This document shows positions 18,055 through 28,331 of a stretch of DNA of 64,000 nt, one piece after another. The notes beneath the pieces were generated by a model. That model ran no database searches. It was not told the DNA's origin and saw nothing but the letters and a program-made list of their open reading frames with translations. Every line of letters begins with the position of its first letter. Within the stretch, counting starts at the first letter, position 1. The DNA is from Tianweitania aestuarii (GTDB lineage: Bacteria; Pseudomonadota; Alphaproteobacteria; Rhizobiales; Rhizobiaceae): assembly GCF_018457165.1 (NCBI RefSeq), contig NZ_JAFMNX010000003.1, forward strand, positions 558,001-622,000, in the 5' to 3' direction. Position numbers and translations under genes: made by a program.

Positions 18055-18509
18055 TGCGCGGCCGGAGCGCTTCCTGCTGCGGATGCGGACGATGCGCCGT
18101 CGAGGCCAACCAGCGCGACCTTCAGATAGCCGGACGAGCGCAGAAGGTTCATGACCTCCATGACCTGGCCGTAATCCACGGCGCGGTCGGCGCGCAGATA
18201 AACGCGCGTGTCCTTGTTGCCCTCGGTCAGCCGGTCGATGGTCGCACCGAAGCTGGCGCGCTGAACGGGATCGTTGCCGACGGCGAGCGAAAGATCGCGC
18301 TTGAGCGTCAGAAACAGTGGCTCGTCCGGGCGCGGCGTCGCGCTTGCGGTTGAACCCGGCAGATCGACATTGATGTCCACGGTGGCAAGCGGCGCGGCCA
18401 CCATGAAGATGATCAAAAGAACCAGCATCACGTCGATAAAGGGCGTGACGTTGATTTCGTGGTTTTCCTGAAGGTCGTCGCCGCCGCTTTCGCGAATGCC
18501 GCCAGCCAT
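18051..18509 (-). CDS. exbD: Biopolymer transport protein ExbD/TolR
   Basis: 152 residues with one membrane helix carrying the proton-path Asp (D26 in INVTPFIDVMLVLLIIFMV), followed by the periplasmic domain with VDINVDLPGS, RVYLRADRAVDYGQVMEVMN and the GYLKVALVGL end. It works with ExbB to energise TonB. It is 12 bases downstream of exbB and overlaps tonB by 4 bases. ExbD rather than TolR is preferred because tonB follows instead of tolA/tolB. Confidence 0.92.
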   Translation of the reverse strand: MAGGIRESGGDDLQENHEINVTPFIDVMLVLLIIFMVAAPLATVDINVDLPGSTASATPRPDEPLFLTLKRDLSLAVGNDPVQRASFGATIDRLTEGNKDTRVYLRADRAVDYGQVMEVMNLLRSSGYLKVALVGLDGASSASAAGSAPAAQ

Positions 18510-18521
18510 GAGCTCAGTCCC

Positions 18522-19481
<960 letters not shown>

Positions 19482-19601
19482 CCGAACCCCCGGAGATCCA
19501 AGGTGAAAAACACAACAACTGCGGCTCACTAACGCAGGATCGCGGCAAGCGCGACCCCTTTCTTGAGCTAAATTGTCATATTTTGGCTGCGGGCAAGTCC
19601 C

Positions 19602-20768
19602 TTACTCGAAAACGATCGCCGGAGCGGCACTTTGCGTGGCCGTGCTGGCTTCCATCTGGGCGAGCACCTTGGCGGCAATGGCACGATAGGCCTCGGCCTG
19701 CGGGCCGTTCGGTTCGGCTACCGTGATCGGCGTTCCGGCATCCGACAATTCGCGGATCGCCATCACCAGCGGCACTTCGCCGAGGAAAGGCACGCCGAGA
19801 CGGTTGGCCTCGCGCTGTGCGCCGCCATGACCGAAGATGTCGTAGCGCGTGCCGGTATCGGGGGCGATGAAATAGCTCATATTCTCGATGATGCCGAGCA
19901 GCGGCACGTCCACCTTCTTGAACATGTTCAGGCCCTTGCGCGCATCGATCAGCGCCAGATCCTGCGGCGTCGAAACGATCACGGCACCGGCCAGCGGCAC
20001 CTGCTGCGCCATGGTCAGCTGCGCATCGCCCGTTCCGGGCGGCATGTCCACCACGAGCACGTCGAGCTCGCCCCAGGCCACTTCGCGCAGCATCTGGGTC
20101 AAGGCCGACATCACCATGGGACCGCGCCAGATCATCGGCGTTTCTTCTTCCACGAGGAAGCCGATCGACATGACCTTGAGGCCATGGCCTTCCAGCGGCT
20201 TCATCGTGCGGCCATCCACCGTTTCCGGCTTGCCGGTGAGGCCGAGAAGACGCGGCATGGAGGGGCCATAGATATCGGCATCGAGCACGCCGACCTTGAG
20301 GCCCTGCGCCTGCAGGCCGAGCGCGAGATTGACAGCCGTGGTCGACTTGCCGACGCCGCCCTTGCCCGACGCAACGGCGATGATCGAGCGAATGCCGGGC
20401 ACATCGCGGCGACCGGGCTGCTGGCCCGATGGCGCATGGGGGCGCGCGGGCGCTGCCGGTTGCGGCCGGGGCGGTGCGGCGGGACGTGCCGGTGGCGGCC
20501 CGTTTTCCATGCCGCCCCCCTTCTTTTCGGCCGTCAGCACGACAACGGCGGAAGCCACGCCTGGAATGGTTTTCACCGCGCGCTCGGCTGCGGTGCGCAG
20601 CGGCTCGAGTTCCTTGGCGCGTGCGGCCGGAACGGTGATCGAGAAGAACACCTTGGCATCGGCAATGAAGATCTCGGATACGAGACCGAGCGAAACAAGA
20701 TCGCCTTCAAAGTCCGGACCTTTCACGGTGCGGAGCACATCGATGACCTGTTGCTCTGTAACGGACAT
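19602..20768 (-). CDS. Mrp/NBP35 family P-loop ATPase (iron-sulfur carrier)
   Basis: 388 residues. An N-terminal MIP18-like domain (MSVTEQQVIDVLRTVKGPDF through about 90) is joined by a Pro/Ala-rich linker (about 95-130) to the ATPase, which has the deviant Walker A SGKGGVGKST, switch residues in LDADIYGPSMPRLLG and DMPPGTGDAQLT. It probably loads or carries Fe-S clusters. The CxxC found in many Mrp proteins is absent: the equivalent stretch is NMSYFIAPDTGTRYDIFG. The start is ATG 20768; the longer frame to 20840 is not supported. Confidence 0.92.
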   Translation of the reverse strand: MSVTEQQVIDVLRTVKGPDFEGDLVSLGLVSEIFIADAKVFFSITVPAARAKELEPLRTAAERAVKTIPGVASAVVVLTAEKKGGGMENGPPPARPAAPPRPQPAAPARPHAPSGQQPGRRDVPGIRSIIAVASGKGGVGKSTTAVNLALGLQAQGLKVGVLDADIYGPSMPRLLGLTGKPETVDGRTMKPLEGHGLKVMSIGFLVEEETPMIWRGPMVMSALTQMLREVAWGELDVLVVDMPPGTGDAQLTMAQQVPLAGAVIVSTPQDLALIDARKGLNMFKKVDVPLLGIIENMSYFIAPDTGTRYDIFGHGGAQREANRLGVPFLGEVPLVMAIRELSDAGTPITVAEPNGPQAEAYRAIAAKVLAQMEASTATQSAAPAIVFE

Positions 20769-20823
20769 GATTGGCAGCCTTGCTGAAAAGGAAAGCGACG
20801 GTGTTGATCGCCGCCATAAAACA

Positions 20824-20856
20824 GATCGCGCCGGGAACAAACAATCCGGCGCGATC
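20824..20856 (-). terminator. Rho-independent terminator of the FMN reductase gene
   Basis: Perfect 11-base arms GATCGCGCCGG and CCGGCGCGATC around an 11-base loop. On the minus strand it is followed by TGTTTTAT. It lies between the FMN reductase stop (20865) and mrp. Confidence 0.75.
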
Positions 20857-20864
20857 CCAACCTG

Positions 20865-21440
20865 CTACGAAAGCGCGCGGCGCATGGTCTGCAGGCCGTC
20901 GGCCCAGATTGCCAGCTCGTCCAGCATCGGCTTCACGCCCTGCACAATCGGCTCGGTCGGGCGGAAAACGCCGTCATCGCCGATCATCGTGCCAAACAGC
21001 GGCACCGGCAGCGCCTGCGGGATCGGCATCATGTTGAGCGTGGCAAGCAGCGGACGCAGCGCTTCGGTTGCGCGCAGACCACCGGAAATGCCGCCATAAG
21101 ACACAACGGCAGCCGGCTTGCGGCCCCATTCCAGCACGAGATAATCGAGCGCGTTGATCAGCGAGGACGGCGGATAATAATTGTATTCCGGCGTCACGAA
21201 CACGAAGGCATCCGCAGGCTCGATCGCCGCGCTCCACTTCTTGGTGTGCTCATGCTGGTAATCGCGCGCACGCGGATGCTTGGGCTCGTCGAACACCGGC
21301 AGGTTGAAATCAACGAGATCGAGCAGTTCGACCTCGAACTTGCCGTGTTCGCGCGCAGCCCCTTCGAACCAGGTGGCGACCTTCGGTCCAAGGCGCGTGG
21401 GACGCGTGCTGCCGATGATGATCTTGAGCTTCAATGTCAT
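20865..21440 (-). CDS. NADPH-dependent FMN reductase family protein
   Basis: 191 residues in a flavodoxin-like fold. KIIIGSTRPTRLGPKVATWF gives the phosphate-binding loop G-S-T-R-x-x-R, TPEYNYYPPSSLINALDYL is the flavin-contact loop, and SYGGISGGLRATEALRPLL completes the signature. Such enzymes reduce FMN, quinones or azo compounds with NAD(P)H; the physiological substrate is not evident. AAGGA sits 6 bases before the ATG. Divergent from the LysR gene at 21577. Confidence 0.9.
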   Translation of the reverse strand: MTLKLKIIIGSTRPTRLGPKVATWFEGAAREHGKFEVELLDLVDFNLPVFDEPKHPRARDYQHEHTKKWSAAIEPADAFVFVTPEYNYYPPSSLINALDYLVLEWGRKPAAVVSYGGISGGLRATEALRPLLATLNMMPIPQALPVPLFGTMIGDDGVFRPTEPIVQGVKPMLDELAIWADGLQTMRRALS

Positions 21441-21576
21441 GGAGTATCCTTTGATCCTGCAAAGACCTTGAGGTAGGCGCCTCGGGCTTGCTCGGCAAGC
21501 GCTTCGGCTGAACGGATTGTCGTGATCGCGCGATGAGCCTGTTTTCGGCGAACCCGCGCTCGGCTACGGTGCCTGC

Positions 21577-22470
21577 ATGATCGACAAGCTCGAATTCTTC
21601 ATCATGCTGGCGCGCCACCAGCATTTCGGCCGCGCGGCGGAAGAAGCGGGCGTGACGCAGCCCACTTTGTCGGCGGCGATCAAGCAGCTGGAAGAACAGC
21701 TCGGTGTCAGCCTGGTGCAGCGCGGCTCGCGCTTCCAGGGCCTGACGCCGGAAGGCCAGCGCGTGCTCGATTGGGCGCGCCGCATCGTCGGTGACGCGCG
21801 AACCATGCGCGAGGAAATGCGCGTGGCACGGCGTGGCCTGTCCGGCACCTTGCGCATATCCGCCATTCCCACGGCGCTGGCGATGGTGGCGCGGCTGACG
21901 ACGCCGTTTCGCGAGCGCCATCCCGACGTCACCTTCTCCATCCTGTCGCGCACCTCGGTGGAAGTGCTGGCCGATCTCGATCATCTCGAAGCCGATGCCG
22001 GCCTGACCTATGTCGACAACGAGCCGCTCGGCCGCGTCACTATCCTGCCGCTTTATTCCGAGCGCTACCAGCTCATCACCGCCTTCGGAACGCCGTTTGC
22101 AGACCGCGACAGCGTCAGCTGGGCGGAGGTCGCGACCCTGCCGCTGTGCCTGATGACGCCCGAAATGCAGAACCGGCGCATCATCAACAAGCATCTCCTG
22201 GCAGCCGGCGTTCAACCATCCGCCACGATGGAATCCAACTCCACTATCGCCCTTCTGTCGCATGTGCTGACCGGCAAATGGGCGTCGATCATGCCGTTCG
22301 ATCTGGCCCTGCTCGGCCTGTCGGCGACGCTGCGCGCCATTCCGATCACCGAGCCCGATGTCAGCCACCGCATCGGCCTCGTGGTGCCAAAGCGCGAGCC
22401 GCACACGCCGCTGGTCGCCGCCCTGCTTCAGGAAGCGCGGCTTCTGGCTGCGGAAACGGCCGGTTCGTGA
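21577..22470 (+). CDS. LysR family regulator, probable regulator of formate dehydrogenase
   Basis: 297 residues. N-terminal helix-turn-helix MIDKLEFFIMLARHQHFGRA, AEEAGVTQPTLSAAIKQLEE, QLGVSLVQR; then a periplasmic-binding-protein-like effector domain (LSGTLRISAIPTALAMVARL and TTPFRERHPDVTFSILSR onwards). It is encoded 95 bases upstream of fdsG on the same strand, the arrangement known for FdsR-type regulators that respond to formate. An ATAG-N7-CTAT motif at its own stop codon is a candidate binding site. Co-regulation with the operon is inference. Confidence 0.88.
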   Translation: MIDKLEFFIMLARHQHFGRAAEEAGVTQPTLSAAIKQLEEQLGVSLVQRGSRFQGLTPEGQRVLDWARRIVGDARTMREEMRVARRGLSGTLRISAIPTALAMVARLTTPFRERHPDVTFSILSRTSVEVLADLDHLEADAGLTYVDNEPLGRVTILPLYSERYQLITAFGTPFADRDSVSWAEVATLPLCLMTPEMQNRRIINKHLLAAGVQPSATMESNSTIALLSHVLTGKWASIMPFDLALLGLSATLRAIPITEPDVSHRIGLVVPKREPHTPLVAALLQEARLLAAETAGS

Positions 22471-22484
22471 TAGATTTGTTCTAT
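22470..22484. promoter_or_regulatory. LysR-type binding motif ahead of the formate dehydrogenase operon
   Basis: ATAG ATTTGTT CTAT, a T-N11-A motif with the arms GATAGA/TCTATC, starting at the last base of the lysR stop codon and 82 bases before the fdsG start. A second hairpin (CGGCTT/AAGCCG, near 22497-22516) follows. Confidence 0.5.
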
Positions 22485-22565
22485 CGCGTAACGGCAGCGG
22501 CTTATTGAATAAAGCCGGCTGATCTGTTTCTTCGCTGGGAAGAGGACACTGGGAGGGCGCTGCAC

Positions 22566-23042
22566 ATGATGCAGGCGGCAGGTACCGAAGTGATGCAGCG
22601 CATAACCGACGTGGTGGACGCGCTGAAGGAAAAGGACGGCGCGCTGCTGCCGATCCTGCATGGCATCCAGGACGAGTTCGGCTATGTGCCCGACGAAAGC
22701 GTGCCGGTGATTGCCGATGCGCTCAACCTGTCGCGCGCCGATGTTCATGGCGTCGTCACCTTCTACCACGATTACCGCAAGCATCCGGCCGGCCGGCACG
22801 TCCTCAAGATCTGCCGCGCCGAAGCCTGTCAGGCGCTGGGCGGCCAGGCTCTGGCCGAGCGTGCGATGGCCTTGCTCGGCATCGGCTTTCACGAAACCAC
22901 GACCGACAATGCCTTCACGCTGGAACCCACCTTCTGCCTCGGCCTGTGCGCCTGCGCGCCCGCCGCCATGCTCGACAACCAGCTCATCGCCCGCTTCGAC
23001 GAAACCAAGCTTGCCGAGATCGTCAAGGAGATCCGGTCATGA
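22566..23042 (+). CDS. fdsG: NAD-dependent formate dehydrogenase, gamma subunit
   Basis: 158 residues, NuoE-like. It binds one [2Fe-2S] cluster through C83 and C88 (KICRAEACQALGG) and C124 and C128 (PTFCLGLCAC). It relays electrons within the soluble FdsABG complex that oxidises formate to CO2 and reduces NAD+. GGGAGG lies about nine bases before the ATG. The stop overlaps the fdsB start (ATGA). First structural gene of fdsG-fdsB-fdsA-fdhD-fdsD. Confidence 0.95.
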   Translation: MMQAAGTEVMQRITDVVDALKEKDGALLPILHGIQDEFGYVPDESVPVIADALNLSRADVHGVVTFYHDYRKHPAGRHVLKICRAEACQALGGQALAERAMALLGIGFHETTTDNAFTLEPTFCLGLCACAPAAMLDNQLIARFDETKLAEIVKEIRS

Positions 23043-24595
23043 GCCAGCGCATCTATGTGCCACGTGATTCCTTTGCGCTCGCCCTTGGCGCCGACAAGAT
23101 CGCCGCCGTTATCCAAAACGAGATCGCCGCGCGCGGTCTCGATGCGCTCGTCGTGCGCAACGGTTCGCGCGGCATGGCCTGGCTCGAGCCGATGGTTGAA
23201 GTCGAGACCGCCGGCGGGCGGATCGCTTATGGTCCCGTCACCCCCGCCGATGTCGCATCCCTGTTTGCTGCCGGATTGCTCGAAGGCGGCGATCATCCGC
23301 TTTCCCTTGGTGATCCCGAACAGATCCCGTTCCTGAAGCGTCAGCAGCGGCTGACCTTTGCCCGCTGCGGCATCATCGATCCCCTGTCGCTCGAGGACTA
23401 CGAAGCCCATGGCGGCCTCGCCGGTTTGCGCAACGCGCTCGCCATGCCGCCGCTCGAAATCGTCAAGCAGGTCACCGAATCCGGTTTGCGCGGGCGCGGC
23501 GGCGCAGGCTTCCCGACCGGCATCAAGTGGCAAACGGTGCATGATGCCAAAGCCACGCAGAAATACATCGTCTGCAACGCCGACGAAGGCGATTCAGGCA
23601 CCTTTGCCGATCGCATGATCATGGAAGGCGATCCCTTCGTTCTGATCGAAGGCATGATCATCGCCGGCATCGCGACTGGCGCGACCCATGGTTATGTGTA
23701 TATCCGCTCGGAATATCCCGAAGCGATCAAGGTGATGGAAGAAGCCATCGGGATCGCGCGGCACGCCGGTCTGCTCGGCTGGAACGTGCTCGGCTCGCCC
23801 AACCTGTTCGACATGGAAGTCCGCGTCGGCGCCGGTGCCTATGTCTGCGGCGAGGAAACCGCTCTGCTGAACAGCCTGGAAGGCAAGCGCGGCGTGGTGC
23901 GCGCCAAGCCGCCGCTGCCGGCGATCGAGGGCCTGTTCGGGAAGCCGACCGTGATCAACAACCTGATCTCGCTCGCTTCAGTGCCGATCATCTTGGACAA
24001 GGGTGGCGCCTATTACCGCGACTTCGGCATGGGCCGTTCGCGCGGCACGATCCCCATCCAGATCGCCGGCAATGTGCGTTATGGCGGATTGTTCGAGGCA
24101 GCCTTCGGTTTGACCTTGGGCGAAATCGTCAACGACATCGGCGGCGGCACGGCCACGGGCCGGCCGATCAAGGCGGTTCAGGTCGGCGGCCCGCTCGGCG
24201 CGTATTTCCCTGAAAAGCTGTTCGACACCCAGTTCGACTATGAAGCCTTCACGGCGGTCGGCGGCTTGATCGGCCATGCCGGCATCGTGGTGTTCGACGA
24301 CACCGCCGACATGCTCCATATGGCGCGCTTTGCCATGGAATTCTGCGCAATCGAAAGCTGCGGCAAGTGCACGCCATGCCGCATCGGATCCACACGCGGC
24401 GTGGAGGTGCTCGACAAGGTCCGCGCCGGCATCGAGCCCGAGCGCAACCTCGCTTTGGTCACAGATCTCTGCAACACCATGAAGTTCGGATCGCTTTGCG
24501 CGCTGGGCGGCTTCACGCCCTATCCCGTGATGAGCGCGCTGACGCATTTTCCCGATGATTTCCGGCCGCAGGTGCTGCCGGTCGCGGCCGAGTGA
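23039..24595 (+). CDS. fdsB: NAD-dependent formate dehydrogenase, beta subunit
   Basis: 518 residues, NuoF-like with an N-terminal NuoE-type thioredoxin-like segment. It carries the FMN and NAD sites (GLRGRGGAGFPTGIKWQ, CNADEGDSGTFADRMIMEGD, GAGAYVCGEETALLNSLEG) and a [4Fe-4S] cluster (ESCGKCTPCRIGSTRG plus a Cys in LCNTMKFGSLCALGG). NAD+ is reduced here with electrons from the alpha subunit. The start ATG overlaps the fdsG stop; the frame extends upstream into fdsG but that part is antiphase coding. Confidence 0.96.
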   Translation: MSQRIYVPRDSFALALGADKIAAVIQNEIAARGLDALVVRNGSRGMAWLEPMVEVETAGGRIAYGPVTPADVASLFAAGLLEGGDHPLSLGDPEQIPFLKRQQRLTFARCGIIDPLSLEDYEAHGGLAGLRNALAMPPLEIVKQVTESGLRGRGGAGFPTGIKWQTVHDAKATQKYIVCNADEGDSGTFADRMIMEGDPFVLIEGMIIAGIATGATHGYVYIRSEYPEAIKVMEEAIGIARHAGLLGWNVLGSPNLFDMEVRVGAGAYVCGEETALLNSLEGKRGVVRAKPPLPAIEGLFGKPTVINNLISLASVPIILDKGGAYYRDFGMGRSRGTIPIQIAGNVRYGGLFEAAFGLTLGEIVNDIGGGTATGRPIKAVQVGGPLGAYFPEKLFDTQFDYEAFTAVGGLIGHAGIVVFDDTADMLHMARFAMEFCAIESCGKCTPCRIGSTRGVEVLDKVRAGIEPERNLALVTDLCNTMKFGSLCALGGFTPYPVMSALTHFPDDFRPQVLPVAAE

Positions 24596-24610
24596 GGAGG
24601 AGGAACGATT

Positions 24611-27490
24611 ATGGGCCTGATCCACGAAATCGACTTCGGCACCCCCGCCGCCCTTTCCGACAAGACGATCACGCTGACCATCGACGGCCGCGAAATCACC
24701 GTGCCGGAAGGCACCTCGATCATGCGCGCTTCCACCGAGGCCGGCATTCAGGTGCCGAAGCTCTGCGCCACCGACATGGTGGATGCGTTCGGCTCCTGCC
24801 GCCTTTGCCTGGTGGAGATCGAAGGCCGCAATGGCACGCCGGCTTCCTGCACCACGCCGGCAACTGATGGCATGGTGGTTCACACCCAGACCGGGCGCTT
24901 GAAGGACATCCGGCGCGGTGTGATGGAGCTTTATATCTCCGACCATCCGCTCGACTGCCTGACCTGTGCTGCCAACGGCGATTGCGAGCTGCAGGACATG
25001 GCGGGCGCGGTCGGCCTGCGCGACGTGCGCTACGGCTATGACGGCGACAACCATGTGCGCGCCAAAAAGGACGCCGGCATCAACGCCAAGTGGATGCCGA
25101 AGGACGAGTCCAACCCCTATTTCACCTATGACCCCTCGAAATGCATCGTGTGCTCGCGCTGCGTGCGCGCCTGTCAGGAAGTGCAGGGCACCTTTGCGCT
25201 GACCATCGAGGGCCGGGGCTTCGATTCACGTGTGTCACCCAGCGCCCACGAACTGTTCGCGGATTCCGAATGCGTGTCCTGCGGCGCCTGCGTGCAGGCC
25301 TGCCCCACCGCGACGCTGACGGAAAAGTCGGTGATCGCCATCGGCCAGCCCGAACATTCCGAAGTCACGACATGCGCTTATTGCGGCGTCGGCTGCTCCT
25401 TCAAGGCCGAAATGCGCGGCGAAGAACTGGTGCGCATGGTGCCGTGGAAAGACGGCCAGGCCAATCGCGGTCATTCCTGCGTCAAGGGCCGCTTCGCCTA
25501 CGGCTATTCCACCCATAAGGACCGCATCCTCAACCCGATGATCCGCGACAAGATCACCGATCCGTGGCGCGAAGTGTCGTGGGAAGAGGCGCTCGCCCAC
25601 ACCGCATCCGAGTTCCGCCGCCTGCAATATCAGTATGGCCGCGCGTCCGTCGGCGGCATCACCTCGTCGCGCTGCACCAACGAGGAAACCTTCCTCGTCC
25701 AGAAGCTGATCCGCGCCGGCTTCGGCAACAACAATGTCGATACCTGCGCCCGCGTCTGTCATTCGCCCACCGGCTACGGCCTCGGCCAGGCTTTCGGCAC
25801 GTCCGCCGGCACGCAGAACTTCGATTCCGTTGAACACAGCGACGTTATCGTCGTGATCGGCGCCAACCCGACCGATGGCCATCCCGTGTTCGGCTCGCGG
25901 CTGAAGAAGCGGCTGCGTCAGGGTGCGCAGCTGATCGTGATCGATCCGCGCCGCATCGACCTCGTGAAGACGCCGCATGTGAAAGCAGCGCACCACCTCG
26001 CGCTCAAGCCCGGCACCAATGTCGCGGTGATGACCGCACTGGCGCATGTCATCGTCACCGAAGGTCTCGCAGACGAGCAGTTCATCCGCGAACGCTGTGA
26101 CTGGTCGGAGTTCGAGGACTGGGCCGAGTTCGTGTCCGATATCCGCCACAGCCCGGAATCCACCGAAACCTCTACAGGCGTGCCGGCAGACGACCTGCGC
26201 CGCGCCGCGCGGCTGTTTGCTACCGGCGGCAATGGCGCGATCTATTACGGTCTTGGCGTCACCGAACACAGCCAGGGTTCCACCACGGTGATGGCGATCG
26301 CCAACCTCGCCATGGTCACCGGCAACATCGGTCGCCCCGGCGTCGGTGTGAACCCGCTGCGTGGCCAAAACAACGTGCAGGGCTCCTGTGATATGGGCTC
26401 CTTCCCGCACGAACTGCCGGGCTATCGCCATGTGTCGGATGAAGCCGCACGTGACGTGTTTGAAAAGATGTGGGGCGTGACGATCTCGTCCGAGCCCGGT
26501 TTGCGCATCCCCAACATGCTGGATGCCGCCGTGGAAGGCTCCTTCAAGGGCCTCTACATCCAGGGCGAGGACATCCTGCAATCCGATCCCGATACCAAGC
26601 ATGTCGCGGCGGGACTGGCCGCCATGGAATGCGTGGTGGTGCAGGATCTCTTCCTCAACGAAACCGCCAACTACGCCCATGTCTTTCTGCCGGGCTCGAC
26701 CTTTCTGGAAAAGGACGGCACTTTCACCAATGCCGAGCGCCGCATCAACCGCGTGCGCAAGGTCATGACGCCGAAGAACGGGTTCGCCGACTGGGAAGTC
26801 ACGCAGAACCTCGCACGCGCGCTGGGCCTCGACTGGGACTACACCCACCCCTCGCAGATCATGGACGAGATCGCCGCCACGACGCCGTCCTTTGCCGGCG
26901 TCAACTATCCCTATCTCGATCAGGTCGGCTCGGTGCAGTGGCCCTGCAACGAGCACTTCCCCGTTGGTTCGCCGATCATGCATGTGGATGGCTTCGTGCG
27001 GGGGCGGGGCAAGTTCATCCGCACCGAATATGTCGCGACCGACGAGCGCACCGGTCCACGCTTCCCGCTGCTTCTCACCACCGGCCGAATCTTGAGCCAA
27101 TACAATGTCGGCGCGCAAACGCGGCGCACGGACAACGTCGTCTGGCATCCCGAAGACAAGCTCGAAATCCATCCGCACGATGCCGAACAGCGCGGCATTC
27201 ATGAAAACGACTGGGTCAAACTGTCGAGCCGTTCGGGCGACACGACGCTGCGCGCCACCATCACCGACCGCGTCGCGCCGGGTGTGGTCTACACTACCTT
27301 CCACCACCCCACGACGCAGGCCAACGTCATCACCACCGATTATTCGGACTGGGCCACCAACTGCCCGGAATACAAGGTGACGGCGGTGCAGATCTCGCCC
27401 TCCAACGGTCCGTCGGACTGGCAGGTCGAATATGACGAACAGGCCCGTCAGAGCCGCCGCATCGCCGGTCATCTCGAAGCGGCGGAGTAA
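24611..27490 (+). CDS. fdsA: NAD-dependent formate dehydrogenase, alpha (molybdenum) subunit
   Basis: 959 residues. The N-terminal 2Fe-2S ferredoxin domain (CATDMVDAFGSCRLCLVEIE) is followed by a His/Cys cluster motif (DHPLDCLTCAANGDCELQ), two 4Fe-4S ferredoxin motifs (CIVCSRCVRACQEV, CVSCGACVQACPTATL), then the catalytic module with its own 4Fe-4S motif (CAYCGVGCSFKAEM) and the bis-MGD domains. The Mo ligand is a cysteine near residue 383 (TCARVCHSPTGYG), encoded TGT, not selenocysteine. The C-terminal molybdopterin dinucleotide-binding domain is present (LTTGRILSQYNVG). The oxidation of formate takes place here. Confidence 0.96.
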   Translation: MGLIHEIDFGTPAALSDKTITLTIDGREITVPEGTSIMRASTEAGIQVPKLCATDMVDAFGSCRLCLVEIEGRNGTPASCTTPATDGMVVHTQTGRLKDIRRGVMELYISDHPLDCLTCAANGDCELQDMAGAVGLRDVRYGYDGDNHVRAKKDAGINAKWMPKDESNPYFTYDPSKCIVCSRCVRACQEVQGTFALTIEGRGFDSRVSPSAHELFADSECVSCGACVQACPTATLTEKSVIAIGQPEHSEVTTCAYCGVGCSFKAEMRGEELVRMVPWKDGQANRGHSCVKGRFAYGYSTHKDRILNPMIRDKITDPWREVSWEEALAHTASEFRRLQYQYGRASVGGITSSRCTNEETFLVQKLIRAGFGNNNVDTCARVCHSPTGYGLGQAFGTSAGTQNFDSVEHSDVIVVIGANPTDGHPVFGSRLKKRLRQGAQLIVIDPRRIDLVKTPHVKAAHHLALKPGTNVAVMTALAHVIVTEGLADEQFIRERCDWSEFEDWAEFVSDIRHSPESTETSTGVPADDLRRAARLFATGGNGAIYYGLGVTEHSQGSTTVMAIANLAMVTGNIGRPGVGVNPLRGQNNVQGSCDMGSFPHELPGYRHVSDEAARDVFEKMWGVTISSEPGLRIPNMLDAAVEGSFKGLYIQGEDILQSDPDTKHVAAGLAAMECVVVQDLFLNETANYAHVFLPGSTFLEKDGTFTNAERRINRVRKVMTPKNGFADWEVTQNLARALGLDWDYTHPSQIMDEIAATTPSFAGVNYPYLDQVGSVQWPCNEHFPVGSPIMHVDGFVRGRGKFIRTEYVATDERTGPRFPLLLTTGRILSQYNVGAQTRRTDNVVWHPEDKLEIHPHDAEQRGIHENDWVKLSSRSGDTTLRATITDRVAPGVVYTTFHHPTTQANVITTDYSDWATNCPEYKVTAVQISPSNGPSDWQVEYDEQARQSRRIAGHLEAAE

Positions 27491-27503
27491 AAACAGAGCA
27501 GGC

Positions 27504-28328
27504 ATGACGCGTCCCCCGATCACCAGCGTTTCCCGTTATGCGCAGCGCCGCGATGGCAGTGCCCAAGCCGATCGCTTCGTGCCCGAAGAAGTGCCGATCG
27601 CACTGTCTTATGCCGGCACCACCCATGCCGTGATGATGGGCTCTCCCGCCGATCTCCATGACTTCGCGCTTGGTTTCAGCCTGACGGAAGGCATCATCGC
27701 CAGCGTCGATGAAATCGACACGATCGAGGTCGAGGATGCCGGTGCCGGCATCGACATCCAGATCCGCTTGAAGGATCAAGCCAACACCCGCTTTCAGGCC
27801 CGCCGCCGCCGTTTGGCCGGCCCGGTCGGCTGCGGATTGTGCGGTATCGAATCCATCGACGAAGCCATGCGCAGCGTGCCGCACACCCACGGCACCCTTC
27901 AGCTGTCGCCGCTCGCGATCACCGACGCCGTGCGCGCGCTGTCCGACCATCAGGCGCTGCATAAAAAGACCGGAGCGGTTCATGCCGCAGGGTTCTTTCA
28001 GCAGGCCAACGGCATCCGCGCCGCGCGCGAAGATGTCGGCCGCCACAATGCGCTGGACAAGCTCGCCGGCGCACTCGCCGCACAAGGCGTTGCGGGTAGT
28101 TCGGGCGCCGTGATCGTCACCAGTCGCGTGTCCGTTGAGATGGTGCAGAAAACCGCGGCTATCGGCGCGCCCTTCATCATCGCCGTGTCGGCCCCGACCG
28201 CGCTTGCCATTCGCACGGCAGAAGAGGCTGGCCTGACGCTGATCGCGCTGGTGCGCGGCGATGAATATGACGTCTTCACCCATCCCGAGCGCGTCGCCGA
28301 GAACGCTGCCGAACCGGTGCGAGCCTGA
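27504..28328 (+). CDS. fdhD: Formate dehydrogenase accessory sulfurtransferase FdhD
   Basis: 274 residues. FdhD passes sulfur to the molybdenum cofactor of formate dehydrogenase; without it the enzyme is inactive. The key cysteines are in VGCGLCGIESIDEA, and GFFQQANGIRAAREDVGRHN ALDK and VTSRVSVEMVQKTAAIG are the conserved cofactor-side blocks. It sits 13 bases after fdsA and 3 bases before fdsD, so it is part of the operon (called fdsC in this arrangement). The start is ATG 27504; upstream residues in the same frame belong to the fdsA shadow. Confidence 0.94.
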   Translation: MTRPPITSVSRYAQRRDGSAQADRFVPEEVPIALSYAGTTHAVMMGSPADLHDFALGFSLTEGIIASVDEIDTIEVEDAGAGIDIQIRLKDQANTRFQARRRRLAGPVGCGLCGIESIDEAMRSVPHTHGTLQLSPLAITDAVRALSDHQALHKKTGAVHAAGFFQQANGIRAAREDVGRHNALDKLAGALAAQGVAGSSGAVIVTSRVSVEMVQKTAAIGAPFIIAVSAPTALAIRTAEEAGLTLIALVRGDEYDVFTHPERVAENAAEPVRA

Positions 28329-28331
28329 ACC

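Noticed and set aside
19482-19601. Fur/Irr-type iron box ahead of exbB
   Set aside because: No convincing inverted or tandem iron-responsive motif seen by eye; a matrix search would be needed.
24611-27490. Selenocysteine in formate dehydrogenase
   Set aside because: The molybdenum ligand position is a TGT cysteine and no in-frame TGA occurs.
25235-27523. 762-codon open frame antisense to fdsA
   Set aside because: Fully inside a gene with clear Fe-S and molybdopterin motifs; long antisense frames are common in GC-rich coding DNA. The product has no domain.
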